This document shows, in pieces, positions 15,885 to 22,635 of a stretch of DNA of 24,567 nt; position 1 is the stretch's first letter; every line of letters begins with the position of its first letter. The position numbers and the translations under genes are program-made. The stretch comes from Leptofilum sp041987425 (GTDB taxonomy: Bacteria > Chloroflexota > Anaerolineae > Promineifilales > Promineifilaceae), in assembly GCA_041987425.1 (NCBI GenBank), contig JBHIWP010000044.1:1-24567 (forward strand), read 5' to 3'. The notes beneath the pieces were generated by a model. The model saw only the letters and a program-made list of their open reading frames with translations, was not told the origin of the DNA and did no database searches.

Positions 15885-17327
15885 CTAACTGTCGGGCACT
15901 CTCCAGTCGTTGCCGATAATGATCAGGATGTCGTAGTCGCCGTCGGGATTGTTGCTGCTACTAACGTTGAGCGGTGGAATGTGCATCAACTGGGTCAGGT
16001 AGCGGCTGGTGTTGGGGTATGATCCATAGGTGATAATCTGTGAGGTGAGGTAAGTGGAGGCGTCGGCATTGCCTATTTCGGTTACATCAATGCCAAAGGA
16101 TTGCAGATATTCCTGCGTAGAGGCCGCCAGCCCAAACTCGGCCGTGCCGTTTAAGACGGCAACGCGCGCCTGTTCTGCGGCCATTAGGGCAGGAAGGTTT
16201 TCAATAACCGGCGTGGGAATTGCCGGGGGAGCGAACAACTGGTCTCTGAGCTGTCGAATGTTTTCTCGTAGCGGCACCAAAACCTGACGGCCGTCCGGCG
16301 TTGTCTCATTAAACACGTAGTTGAAATCGAGAACGGCCGTACGAATACTCTCACGCGGTATATCTTGGGCCAACAAGGCAAGTTGAATGGCCTCGTTTAG
16401 CGTCATGTTGGTGCGTACGTTTTCTTGCGATGTTTGCCACAGTTGCGGCGCCTGAGACAGCAGTTGCGGCAGGTTGCCCAGATCAAGCACCTGCTGGCGT
16501 ACAGCCAGAATGACAGCTTGCTGCCGGGCGGCTCGGTCGACATCGCCAGCAAACGTTGCGCGAGTGCGCGCATACTTTAGGGCGGCCTCACCACCTAAAT
16601 GTTGTTCGCCTGCTTCAATTGAAAAAGGATCATAACCATAGCACTGGTCGGGGTAATTTGGATCGTCAATCGCTTCGGGAACATCAATAGTAATGCCTCC
16701 AATGAGATCAACCACCTCTACAAATGCGTCAAAATTAACGGCGACATAAAAATCAATCGGAACCCCTAGCAATGTTTCAACAGTGCGGACAGCCAAAGCC
16801 TGCCCGCCACCCGGATATTCATATACTTCGCCTAAATAATTAGCTTGATTAATGCGGTCTACGCCAAAATCGGGGATTTCTACCCACAGGTCACGCGGTA
16901 AAGACAAAACGGCCGCAGAAAGCCCCACCGGATCAATGGTCAACACCATCATGCTGTCTGTGTGTGTGGGTCCACTTTCCTCACACCGCTGGTCAATACC
17001 CATAAGCAATATGGATACACGATTCTTTCCTTCCCAACGGTGAAAAGCATCTGAAGACAAAATGGGGGTTTGTTCGTCAACAGTTTGAACAGGTTCACTG
17101 CTACTGCTGCTGGGGGCAGGAAGCTCCTCAGTAGAGTCACTGTTAACGCTCGGATTGGCAAAATCAGGGTTGATTACTTCCAATGTAGAAACGGCTGCCT
17201 GAACGGATTGGAACAGCCAAACCGAACTGCCAATGAGCAAAATAATGATGCCCAGCCCTAGAATCGCTATCGCCCAAAGCGGTAAGCGTATTCGGGCCGG
17301 AGTGCGACGAGATGAATTGGATTTCAT
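15885..17327 (-). CDS. LytR-CpsA-Psr (LCP) glycopolymer ligase with LytR_C domain
   Basis: The 480-residue protein has one N-terminal membrane helix (about 16-45) and a Ser-rich linker. The LCP domain (about 103-300) shows VSILLMGIDQR, DSMMVLTIDP, LSLPRDLWVEIP, RINQANYLGEVYEYPGGG, VDLIGGITIDVPEAIDD, and LGGEAALKYARTR with the following DVDRAARQQAVI. A LytR_C domain (about 395-478: ARVAVLNGTAEFGLAASTQE to DYDILIIIGNDW) ends it. LCP proteins transfer lipid-linked glycopolymers onto peptidoglycan on the outer face of the membrane. That suits a cell wall decorated with sugars, made in part by the GT-C enzymes here. It is divergent from the GT-C gene at 17469. Confidence 0.94.
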   Translation of the reverse strand: MKSNSSRRTPARIRLPLWAIAILGLGIIILLIGSSVWLFQSVQAAVSTLEVINPDFANPSVNSDSTEELPAPSSSSSEPVQTVDEQTPILSSDAFHRWEGKNRVSILLMGIDQRCEESGPTHTDSMMVLTIDPVGLSAAVLSLPRDLWVEIPDFGVDRINQANYLGEVYEYPGGGQALAVRTVETLLGVPIDFYVAVNFDAFVEVVDLIGGITIDVPEAIDDPNYPDQCYGYDPFSIEAGEQHLGGEAALKYARTRATFAGDVDRAARQQAVILAVRQQVLDLGNLPQLLSQAPQLWQTSQENVRTNMTLNEAIQLALLAQDIPRESIRTAVLDFNYVFNETTPDGRQVLVPLRENIRQLRDQLFAPPAIPTPVIENLPALMAAEQARVAVLNGTAEFGLAASTQEYLQSFGIDVTEIGNADASTYLTSQIITYGSYPNTSRYLTQLMHIPPLNVSSSNNPDGDYDILIIIGNDWRVPDS

Positions 17328-17364
17328 ATCTTTTTGCGCGTTCCATGCCGGAATGGCGTAGGCG

Positions 17365-17395
17365 ATTATAGCATAAAACCATAAGGCACCGTCAA
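17365..17395 (-). promoter_or_regulatory. Candidate promoter of the LCP gene
   Basis: On the minus strand TTGACG (17390-17395) and TATAAT (17365-17370, extended by TGC) are separated by 19 bp. The extended -10 may make up for the long spacer. Confidence 0.5.
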
Positions 17396-17427
17396 AAAGT
17401 GGTGTAAAGGTGAAGCCTCGGGCTCTT

Positions 17428-17456
17428 TTGACGCCCTTTTGCGGCTACTTTATAAT
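17428..17456 (+). promoter_or_regulatory. Strong promoter of the first GT-C gene
   Basis: TTGACG (17428-17433) and TATAAT (17451-17456) are 17 bp apart. Transcription should start near 17463, only about 6 nt before ATG 17469, so the mRNA is nearly leaderless. An upstream in-frame ATG at 17439 lies inside the promoter and cannot be the start. Confidence 0.75.
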
Positions 17457-17468
17457 GCGCTCCTTGTG

Positions 17469-19460
17469 ATGAATAAGTATAAAAAGTGGCTGCCTGTTTT
17501 GCTGATTTTGCTGCTGGCTTTTGGCCTTCGTCTGTATGCGTTGAACGAAATCCCCCCTGGGCTAACGCACGATGAAGCAAACCATGGCCGGGAAGCGATT
17601 GGTATTCTGCAAGGCGTGTGGTTGTTTGTTTTTCCCCTCAATTACGGCAGCGAACCGCTCTACAGCTATACGGCCGCAGCCAGCATGTGGCTGTTGGGAG
17701 AAACGCTTTTTGCCTTGCGGTTTGTTAATGTGTTATTCAGCGTTTTCACCATTGGCATAAGCTTTTTATGGCTGCAACGCCGCTTTGACCGGGCGACGGC
17801 CCACATAACGGCCGTTCTGCTGACCGTTTCTTTTTGGCCTCTGGCTTCGGCCCGCGAGGCGCTGCGGGCGGGAATGCTACCCTTTTTTATGGGAACGGCC
17901 GTCTGGTTCTTCTGGCTGCTTTTGGAACGTGCCGACAAGGAAGCAGCTTCCCAGCGCCGCTGGCTGCTGGCTGCTGCCTTTGGCGCTTGCGTCGCCGTCA
18001 CGCTGCACATCTACCTGGCAGCTCGGGTAGTCTGGCTTGTTTTCCCACTATTTATAGTTTACCTGGCCTGGCAAAAACGCAGCCTGTTTAGCAAAAGCTG
18101 GCAGCCCGTGTTGGCCGGGCTGCTGTTGGCTGGCGTGCTGGTAACGCCGCTTTTTATTTACTTGGAACGCAACCCCTACGCGCTCACGCGGTTGAGCATG
18201 CTGGACGCGCCGCTGGAAAACATTCGCAGCGGGAATTTGGGCCCCGTGTGGGAAAATGCTAGCTCAGCGCTGCTGGCTTTTGTCTGGCCGGGCTACGGGG
18301 ATCAATTTCTGGCTTACAATATTCCAGGTCGGCCGGTGTTTGATCTGGTTTCGGCCGTCTTTTTTGTTTTGGGGGTGGCCGCATGTCTCTGGCGCTGGCA
18401 ACGGCCGTCTTACACATTTGTTTTGCTCTGGTTTGGTGTAGGGATTCTGCCTTCGCTCATCACCGGGCCAACGGCCAACACCACGCGCAATCTGGCGGCG
18501 CTGGTGCCGGTATTCATTTTGCCAGCGATTGGGTTTGTTACGGCCGTTCATTGGCTCAAAAAGCAAATCAGGCCGCTGCCCCAGTGGCTGCCCGCGGCGC
18601 TTGCGGCCGTCTGGCTGCTTTTTGCTGGCTGGCACAGCGTCAGCGACTACTTCATCACCTGGACCAACGATACTCAAGCGCGCAGCGCTTACCAGGTGAA
18701 TCTGGTGGAGACGCTGGCGTACCTGGAGGCTAACGATACGGCCGATCCCGTCTTGCTGTCTACCGTTTATCCTGGCCCGGCACATGATCCATCCATTAAT
18801 CTGGTGCTAACAGGAGAAGAATCGGGTAAACGCTGGGTTGATGCACGCTGGGCGCTGGTGGCCCCTGGCGGCCAAAGCAGCCGGGCGCTCATTCCCAGCT
18901 CAACGCCGCCACACCCGCTGTTTGCCCAATGGCTGGTGCCCCGGCAGACGGTGCAGCTGCGCCCCACCGATCTGGACCCCAGCTTTACCGACTACTGGCT
19001 GGATGCCGGGCAGTTGCGAACATGGGCGGAGCAAACGGCCGTGGCTAACTTCAACAACGCCCTCACTCTGCATCATGCTGAATGGCTCAATTCGGTGGCT
19101 CCCGGGGAAACGGCCGAATTGCTCCTCGTCTGGCGCGTCACTGACCCAGAGCAAGTAGGGCCAGTTGTGCCGCCTGCTTTTACCACCGATGTGGTCATGT
19201 TTACTCAGGTTTTAGATGAAGCCGGGCAGCCCTTTGCCCAGCGCGACTCGCTAGAAGCGCCTTCCTGGGATTGGCAGGCAGGGGATATCGTAGCCCAAAT
19301 TCACCCGGTTACTATTCCGGCCAGCACGCCGACTGGCAGCTATCAGGCCATCGTTGGCATTTATGATCGGCTGTCCGGGGAGCGGCTGCCGGTGGTGGAT
19401 GCGGGCGAGAGTGGGCCGGGGGATTTTACGGCCGTTCCTTCCTTAGAAGTGAGCCAATAG
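17469..19460 (+). CDS. GT-C glycosyltransferase (ArnT/PMT-like, GT39/GT83 type)
   Basis: The 663-residue membrane protein has an N-terminal membrane helix followed by IPPGLTHDEANHGREAI; the Asp35-Glu36 pair in the first outer loop is the acidic motif of ArnT/PMT-type GT-C enzymes. About ten further helices follow (to about residue 400). It then carries a ~250-residue extracellular region, with YFITWTNDTQARSAYQ near its start and a beta-rich C-terminal domain. It likely transfers a sugar from a polyprenyl carrier to protein or lipid outside the cell. Its sequence is clearly paralogous to the gene at 22636 (shared PPGLTHDEA, TAxxLxVSFWP, YNIPGRP, ITGP). The start is ATG 17469, or GTG 17466, directly after the promoter. 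Confidence 0.88.
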   Translation: MNKYKKWLPVLLILLLAFGLRLYALNEIPPGLTHDEANHGREAIGILQGVWLFVFPLNYGSEPLYSYTAAASMWLLGETLFALRFVNVLFSVFTIGISFLWLQRRFDRATAHITAVLLTVSFWPLASAREALRAGMLPFFMGTAVWFFWLLLERADKEAASQRRWLLAAAFGACVAVTLHIYLAARVVWLVFPLFIVYLAWQKRSLFSKSWQPVLAGLLLAGVLVTPLFIYLERNPYALTRLSMLDAPLENIRSGNLGPVWENASSALLAFVWPGYGDQFLAYNIPGRPVFDLVSAVFFVLGVAACLWRWQRPSYTFVLLWFGVGILPSLITGPTANTTRNLAALVPVFILPAIGFVTAVHWLKKQIRPLPQWLPAALAAVWLLFAGWHSVSDYFITWTNDTQARSAYQVNLVETLAYLEANDTADPVLLSTVYPGPAHDPSINLVLTGEESGKRWVDARWALVAPGGQSSRALIPSSTPPHPLFAQWLVPRQTVQLRPTDLDPSFTDYWLDAGQLRTWAEQTAVANFNNALTLHHAEWLNSVAPGETAELLLVWRVTDPEQVGPVVPPAFTTDVVMFTQVLDEAGQPFAQRDSLEAPSWDWQAGDIVAQIHPVTIPASTPTGSYQAIVGIYDRLSGERLPVVDAGESGPGDFTAVPSLEVSQ

Positions 19461-19473
19461 GGCATTAGATTAC

Positions 19474-19502
19474 TTTACATAGTGTAGCTTTTTCCGTATG
19501 AT
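19474..19502 (+). promoter_or_regulatory. Promoter of the sortase gene, leaderless
   Basis: TTTACA (19474-19479) and TATGAT (19497-19502) are 17 bp apart. The -10 covers the upstream ATG at 19498, and the predicted transcript start (about 19509) coincides with ATG 19510. Confidence 0.6.
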
Positions 19503-19509
19503 TGGGCCC

Positions 19510-20517
19510 ATGAGTAACCCGCAACGTCCCGACAATTTGTCTGTTCAGGAGTTGGAGCAGCTACTTTACCGCAAGAAGCGTTCGCTGCGCCGTCAGCGCC
19601 TTCAGCGGCTGCGAGAAGAAGGCCGCGTGGTGGATGTAGATGGGACGCCACCGCCCAATCCCCAACCGCCCGGGCTGCCGCGCCCGCAAGCTGCGCCCGG
19701 CGGCGCGCTGCGCCATTATCAGCTTCAGCTAGAGGACGAGCCGGAATCCGCTCCTGCTGCAAGTGCTTCTGCAAACAAATCTGGGGGTGGGAACGGCCGT
19801 TCCTGGTTCAATCGCCTGCTTTTTTTGGTAGAAGTGGGCGCCGTCGTTGGTCTGGTGGTGGTGCTTCTCAATTTGTGGGGTACCCAACGAGAGCTAAACC
19901 AGGAGCTTGCGGATGTGCAGCAGTCACAGGCGGCGGCGCTAACCCTACCCACGGCAACGGCCGCACCGCTTATTGACCTAGTTGTTTTGCCCACGGGCCA
20001 CAAATATCTAGAAGGTCGTTCTCCTGAACCCGTTGAATCGGGCGATATTCCGGCTCATTTGCTGCCCGCCATGCAGGCATACAAACCGCCGCCGCTGCCC
20101 ACGCCGGGGCCTGAGCAGCCTCGCATTATTGAGATTCCAAACATTGGCGTCAATGCCCCTATTGTGCCCGGCGTGTACGACTGGGAGCAGCTCAAGCGTG
20201 GTGTGGGCCACCATACTGGCTCTGCCTTGCCCGGCGAAGAGGGCAATATGGTGCTGGCGGCTCACAATGATATCTATGGAGAAATCTTCCGCGATTTACA
20301 CAAGCTTTCTCCAGGCGATGAATTTACGATCTCTACAGGGGCACGATCCTACACGTACGTTGTCACCAGGATAGACATTGTAGAGCCTACCGACGTAGAG
20401 GTAATGCAGAGCACCAATCACGCCACCGCAACTCTCATTTCCTGTTTCCCCTACCGAATTAATACACAGCGCATCGTTGTTTTTGCCGATCTGAAGACCA
20501 ACGGCCCCTCATCCTGA
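19510..20517 (+). CDS. Sortase (class D/E-like) with long cytoplasmic N-terminus
   Basis: The 335-residue protein has a long basic, Pro-rich inner segment (about 1-100) with RKKRSLRRQRLQRLREEG, then one membrane helix (about 101-122). After a linker comes the sortase barrel: EIPNIGVNAPIVPGVYDW, GHHTGSALPGEEGNMVLAAHN (catalytic His), LHKLSPGDEF, and TLISCFPYRI with the catalytic Cys, then NTQRIVVF with the catalytic Arg. Sortases join surface proteins to the cell wall or link pilins. No obvious LPxTG substrate is in the window, so the target is unknown. ATG 19510 is preferred over ATG 19498 because the latter lies in the -10 box. A weak hairpin (about 20556-20578) may end the transcript. Confidence 0.9.
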   Translation: MSNPQRPDNLSVQELEQLLYRKKRSLRRQRLQRLREEGRVVDVDGTPPPNPQPPGLPRPQAAPGGALRHYQLQLEDEPESAPAASASANKSGGGNGRSWFNRLLFLVEVGAVVGLVVVLLNLWGTQRELNQELADVQQSQAAALTLPTATAAPLIDLVVLPTGHKYLEGRSPEPVESGDIPAHLLPAMQAYKPPPLPTPGPEQPRIIEIPNIGVNAPIVPGVYDWEQLKRGVGHHTGSALPGEEGNMVLAAHNDIYGEIFRDLHKLSPGDEFTISTGARSYTYVVTRIDIVEPTDVEVMQSTNHATATLISCFPYRINTQRIVVFADLKTNGPSS

Positions 20518-20747
20518 TGGGCAACGGAAGTTTTCGAGCAGAGCAGCGCTACATATGGAAGCCCCGATGGGCCTATTTGGGGATTTTACAATTAGTCGGA
20601 GGGCTTTGGTCTCAGCGATGAACCAACATGTGATTTCCTTACGAAGCGGACGCTTAAGGTGGCGCAATTTATATTCTGGCGATAAGATGAGGCGAGAAAC
20701 GCTTTGGTGGAATGAATATTACTATTTAGGAAAGGAAGACAGAAGAT

Positions 20748-20948
20748 ATGGCAAAAGATCGTGCCAGTCGCCGGGCTCGCTTGCGGCAGCAAACGGCCGA
20801 AAATACAGATTCTGTAGACAAGAAACGAGATGGAGGCGCTGCATTTGCTCAAGAATACGCCTATGTGCTTAAAGATTTGCGGCGCGTTTTTGCCCTGGCA
20901 GCGGTAATGTTTATCTTATTGATTGTCTTAAATATTGTGCTGCAATAG
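20748..20948 (+). CDS. Small single-pass membrane protein
   Basis: The 66-residue protein has a charged cytoplasmic part (RASRRARLRQQ, DSVDKKRDGG), a short amphipathic segment (EYAYVLKDLRRVF), and a C-terminal membrane helix (about 47-66) ending at the last residue. It has a purine-rich ribosome site (AGGAAAGGAAG) before ATG 20748, which supports translation. The family is not recognised. Its place just before infC, with a separate infC promoter between them, suggests an independent unit. A longer frame at 20555-20872 in another phase is a shadow. Confidence 0.7.
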   Translation: MAKDRASRRARLRQQTAENTDSVDKKRDGGAAFAQEYAYVLKDLRRVFALAAVMFILLIVLNIVLQ

Positions 20949-20998
20949 GGGTTGTCGCAGGAGCTTTGTTTGCCAGTACAATTTTGGGACTAAAATGT

Positions 20999-21027
20999 TT
21001 GACGCCCCCAGACCATTGTGATATGAT
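20999..21027 (+). promoter_or_regulatory. Promoter of infC-rpmI-rplT
   Basis: TTGACG (20999-21004) and TATGAT (21022-21027) are exactly 17 bp apart. The transcript should start near 21034, downstream of the in-frame TTG at 21031. Confidence 0.78.
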
Positions 21028-21036
21028 TTTTTGACC

Positions 21037-21059
21037 AGTTCCGGTCTTCCGACCGGACT
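21037..21059 (+). promoter_or_regulatory. 5' leader hairpin of infC mRNA
   Basis: CCGGTC (21041-21046) pairs with GACCGG (21051-21056) around TTCC; outer bases extend the stem with one bulge. It lies at the very 5' end of the predicted transcript and is followed by a U-rich run. It may stabilise the mRNA or act in attenuation. Confidence 0.55.
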
Positions 21060-21105
21060 ATTTGTTTCTTTATTTGTACACTTTAATAACCGGAGAACAT
21101 TAACT

Positions 21106-21654
21106 ATTCGAAAACGGCGTAGTAGTAATCGTACAAGGGTCGATAAAGGCCCAGAATATCGCATCAATCGGCGTATACGAGTTCGTGAAGTCAGATTGAT
21201 TGATCATGAAGGCACGAATCACGGCGTGGTGCCTACAAGTCAGGCTTTGCAGTTGGCTGAAGAGGCCGAACTTGATTTGGTTGAAGTGGCGCCTAATGCC
21301 AACCCGCCCGTTTGCCGTATTATGGATTATGGCAAATTTGCTTACGAGAAGACAAAGCGAGAGCGAGAAGCCCGTAAACAACAGAAGCAAATTGAAATTA
21401 AAACGCTTCGTTTAACCCCGCGGACTTCTGATTTCCATCGCGATGTTTACGTAAATAAAGCTAAAAAATGGCTTGAAGAAGGCAAAAAAGTCAAATTCCA
21501 GGTTCGTTTCAAAGCACGTGAGATCACGTATCCAGAAATTGGGCAGCAGACGCTAGAAGAAATAGCGCAAGAGCTAAGCGAGCTGGCTGAAGTAGAGCAG
21601 GCGCCCAAGCTGGAAGGTTGGTCCATGACACTATTGTTGAATCCAACAGATTAG
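21106..21654 (+). CDS. infC: Translation initiation factor IF-3, AUU start
   Basis: IF3 binds the 30S subunit and checks start codon choice. The 182 residues contain the N-domain (YRINRRIRVREVRLIDHEG, ALQLAEEAELDLVEVAPNAN), the signature PPVCRIMDYGKFAYEK, and the C-domain (IEIKTLRLTPRTSDFH, KWLEEGKKVKFQVRFKARE, SMTLLLNPTD). No ATG lies in a suitable place. The ATT at 21106 follows CGGAG (21091-21095) with a 10-nt gap and gives the usual IF3 length. AUU start codons are the classic means by which IF3 represses its own synthesis. A TTG at 21031 would add 25 odd residues and precedes the likely transcript start. Confidence 0.93.
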   Translation: MRKRRSSNRTRVDKGPEYRINRRIRVREVRLIDHEGTNHGVVPTSQALQLAEEAELDLVEVAPNANPPVCRIMDYGKFAYEKTKREREARKQQKQIEIKTLRLTPRTSDFHRDVYVNKAKKWLEEGKKVKFQVRFKAREITYPEIGQQTLEEIAQELSELAEVEQAPKLEGWSMTLLLNPTD

Positions 21655-21725
21655 TTGAGCATCTTTTAAGCTGACTCTGCTATCTGTTGTTTGTTCATAA
21701 CTAACAAAATGTAGGTTTGTAGATT

Positions 21726-21745
21726 AAGCCCCTTTGGGGGCTTTT
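21726..21745 (+). terminator. Hairpin between infC and rpmI (terminator or attenuator)
   Basis: AAGCCCC (21726-21732) pairs with GGGGCTT (21737-21743) around a TTTG loop, followed by a short TT run. The T-tract is short, so it may end only part of the transcripts and set the ratio of infC to the ribosomal protein genes. Confidence 0.55.
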
Positions 21746-21798
21746 GTGTGAAGGTAGAAATTTGTCTTTCCAAATGTTTCTGCTACTGAGAGGATAAA

Positions 21799-22047
21799 AT
21801 GGCTAAAGCAAAAAAGAAAAAATATAAATTGAAGACATACAAAGCGGCGGCCAAGCGTTTTCGTGTTACTGGCAGCGGTAAAATTGTACGCACCAAAGGT
21901 GGCAAGAGCCATCTGCGTCGGCGTAAGTCTAAGCGCGCCAAACGGTTGTTTAGCCGCATGCTGGTGGTAGAGAACTCTGGCGATATTAAGCGCATAAAGC
22001 GGTTGGCTCCTTACCTGAAAAAGTATAAGGCAAATCCGCCCGCTTAA
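21799..22047 (+). CDS. rpmI: 50S ribosomal protein L35 (bL35)
   Basis: The 82-residue basic protein has the L35 core YKAAAKRFRVTGSGKIVR and KGGKSHLRRRKSKRAKR. The core is preceded by a Lys-rich start (AKAKKKKYKLK), a little longer than usual for L35, and extended at the C-terminus (KKYKANPPA). ATG 21799 follows GAGAGG. Gene order infC-rpmI-rplT is conserved in bacteria. Confidence 0.95.
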   Translation: MAKAKKKKYKLKTYKAAAKRFRVTGSGKIVRTKGGKSHLRRRKSKRAKRLFSRMLVVENSGDIKRIKRLAPYLKKYKANPPA

Positions 22048-22078
22048 TTAATTTACTTTTTTATTGAGATGATTCGCT

Positions 22079-22124
22079 GCCTGGCCTCGGTCTTCCTAAT
22101 TTGGAAATGGCTTGAGCGCCAGGC
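22079..22124 (+). promoter_or_regulatory. Stem-loop between rpmI and rplT, possible L20 regulatory site
   Basis: GCCTGGC (22079-22085) pairs with GCCAGGC (22118-22124), continued by CTC (22086-22088) with GAG (22114-22116) after a bulged C, and capped by TTCC (22093-22096) with GGAA (22103-22106). It lies 12 nt before the rplT ribosome site. L20 represses its own operon by binding mRNA in several bacteria, but this exact structure is not a known match. Confidence 0.45.
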
Positions 22125-22147
22125 CACAACAAAACGCGAGGTTAAAA

Positions 22148-22504
22148 ATGAGAGTTAAAGGTGGGTTTACAACCCAGCGACGTCATAAAAAAATATTAAA
22201 AATGACCAAAGGCCAATGGGGTACGCGGAGCAAGCTGTTCCGTCGTGCCAACGAGGCCATGATGAAATCTTACTGGTATGCATACCGGGACCGGCGGGTG
22301 CGTCGGCGGGAGTTCCGTCGCCTGTGGATTACGCGCATTAATGCGGCCGTACGCACACATGATCTAAGCTATAGCCGTTTTATACACGGATTGAAGCTGG
22401 CAGAGGTAAATCTGGATCGGAAGGCATTGGCCCATCTGGCCGTGCGAGATGAAGCAGCATTTGCCGCCGTGGTGAACCTGGCAAAGGAAGCCCTGGCTAA
22501 CTAA
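22148..22504 (+). CDS. rplT: 50S ribosomal protein L20 (bL20)
   Basis: The 118 residues match L20: RVKGGFTTQRRHKKILKMTK at the start, then FRRANEAMMKSYWYAYRDRR, RRREFRRLWITRINAAVR, and YSRFIHGLKLAEVNLDRKAL. L20 binds 23S rRNA early in 50S assembly and can repress its own mRNA. The start at ATG 22148 has GAGGT just upstream and gives the family's N-terminus (MRVKGG); a longer in-frame extension to 22112 runs through the leader stem and is not used. A strong terminator follows. Confidence 0.96.
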   Translation: MRVKGGFTTQRRHKKILKMTKGQWGTRSKLFRRANEAMMKSYWYAYRDRRVRRREFRRLWITRINAAVRTHDLSYSRFIHGLKLAEVNLDRKALAHLAVRDEAAFAAVVNLAKEALAN

Positions 22505-22532
22505 TTCAATCGTCTGATTACCTACATTTTGG

Positions 22533-22569
22533 AAGCGCCACGCAACTGTTTTGTGTGGCGCTTTTTTTT
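22533..22569 (+). terminator. Rho-independent terminator after rplT
   Basis: The stem 22533-22545 pairs with 22551-22563 (13 bp with one G-T pair) around CTGTT, followed by eight T residues. It closes the infC-rpmI-rplT operon. Confidence 0.92.
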
Positions 22570-22597
22570 GCGTTGGCTAAGTGCAGGGTTGTCGTAT

Positions 22598-22626
22598 TTG
22601 TCTCTGCCAGGGGCCTCTTGTAATAT
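22598..22626 (+). promoter_or_regulatory. Candidate promoter of the second GT-C gene
   Basis: TTGTCT (22598-22603) and TAATAT (22621-22626) are 17 bp apart. The start of transcription (about 22633) is about 3 nt before ATG 22636, and no ribosome site is present. Confidence 0.5.
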
Positions 22627-22635
22627 CCGCCAACA

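Noticed and set aside
17439..17468. ATG 17439 as start of the first GT-C gene
   Set aside because: It lies between the -35 and -10 boxes of a near-consensus promoter, so it would not be in the mRNA.
20555..20872. 105-codon frame before infC
   Set aside because: It overlaps the small membrane protein gene in another frame, lacks a ribosome site and shows no plausible protein pattern.
21031..21105. In-frame extension of infC from TTG 21031
   Set aside because: It lies at or before the predicted transcript start, runs through the leader hairpin and adds residues foreign to IF3.
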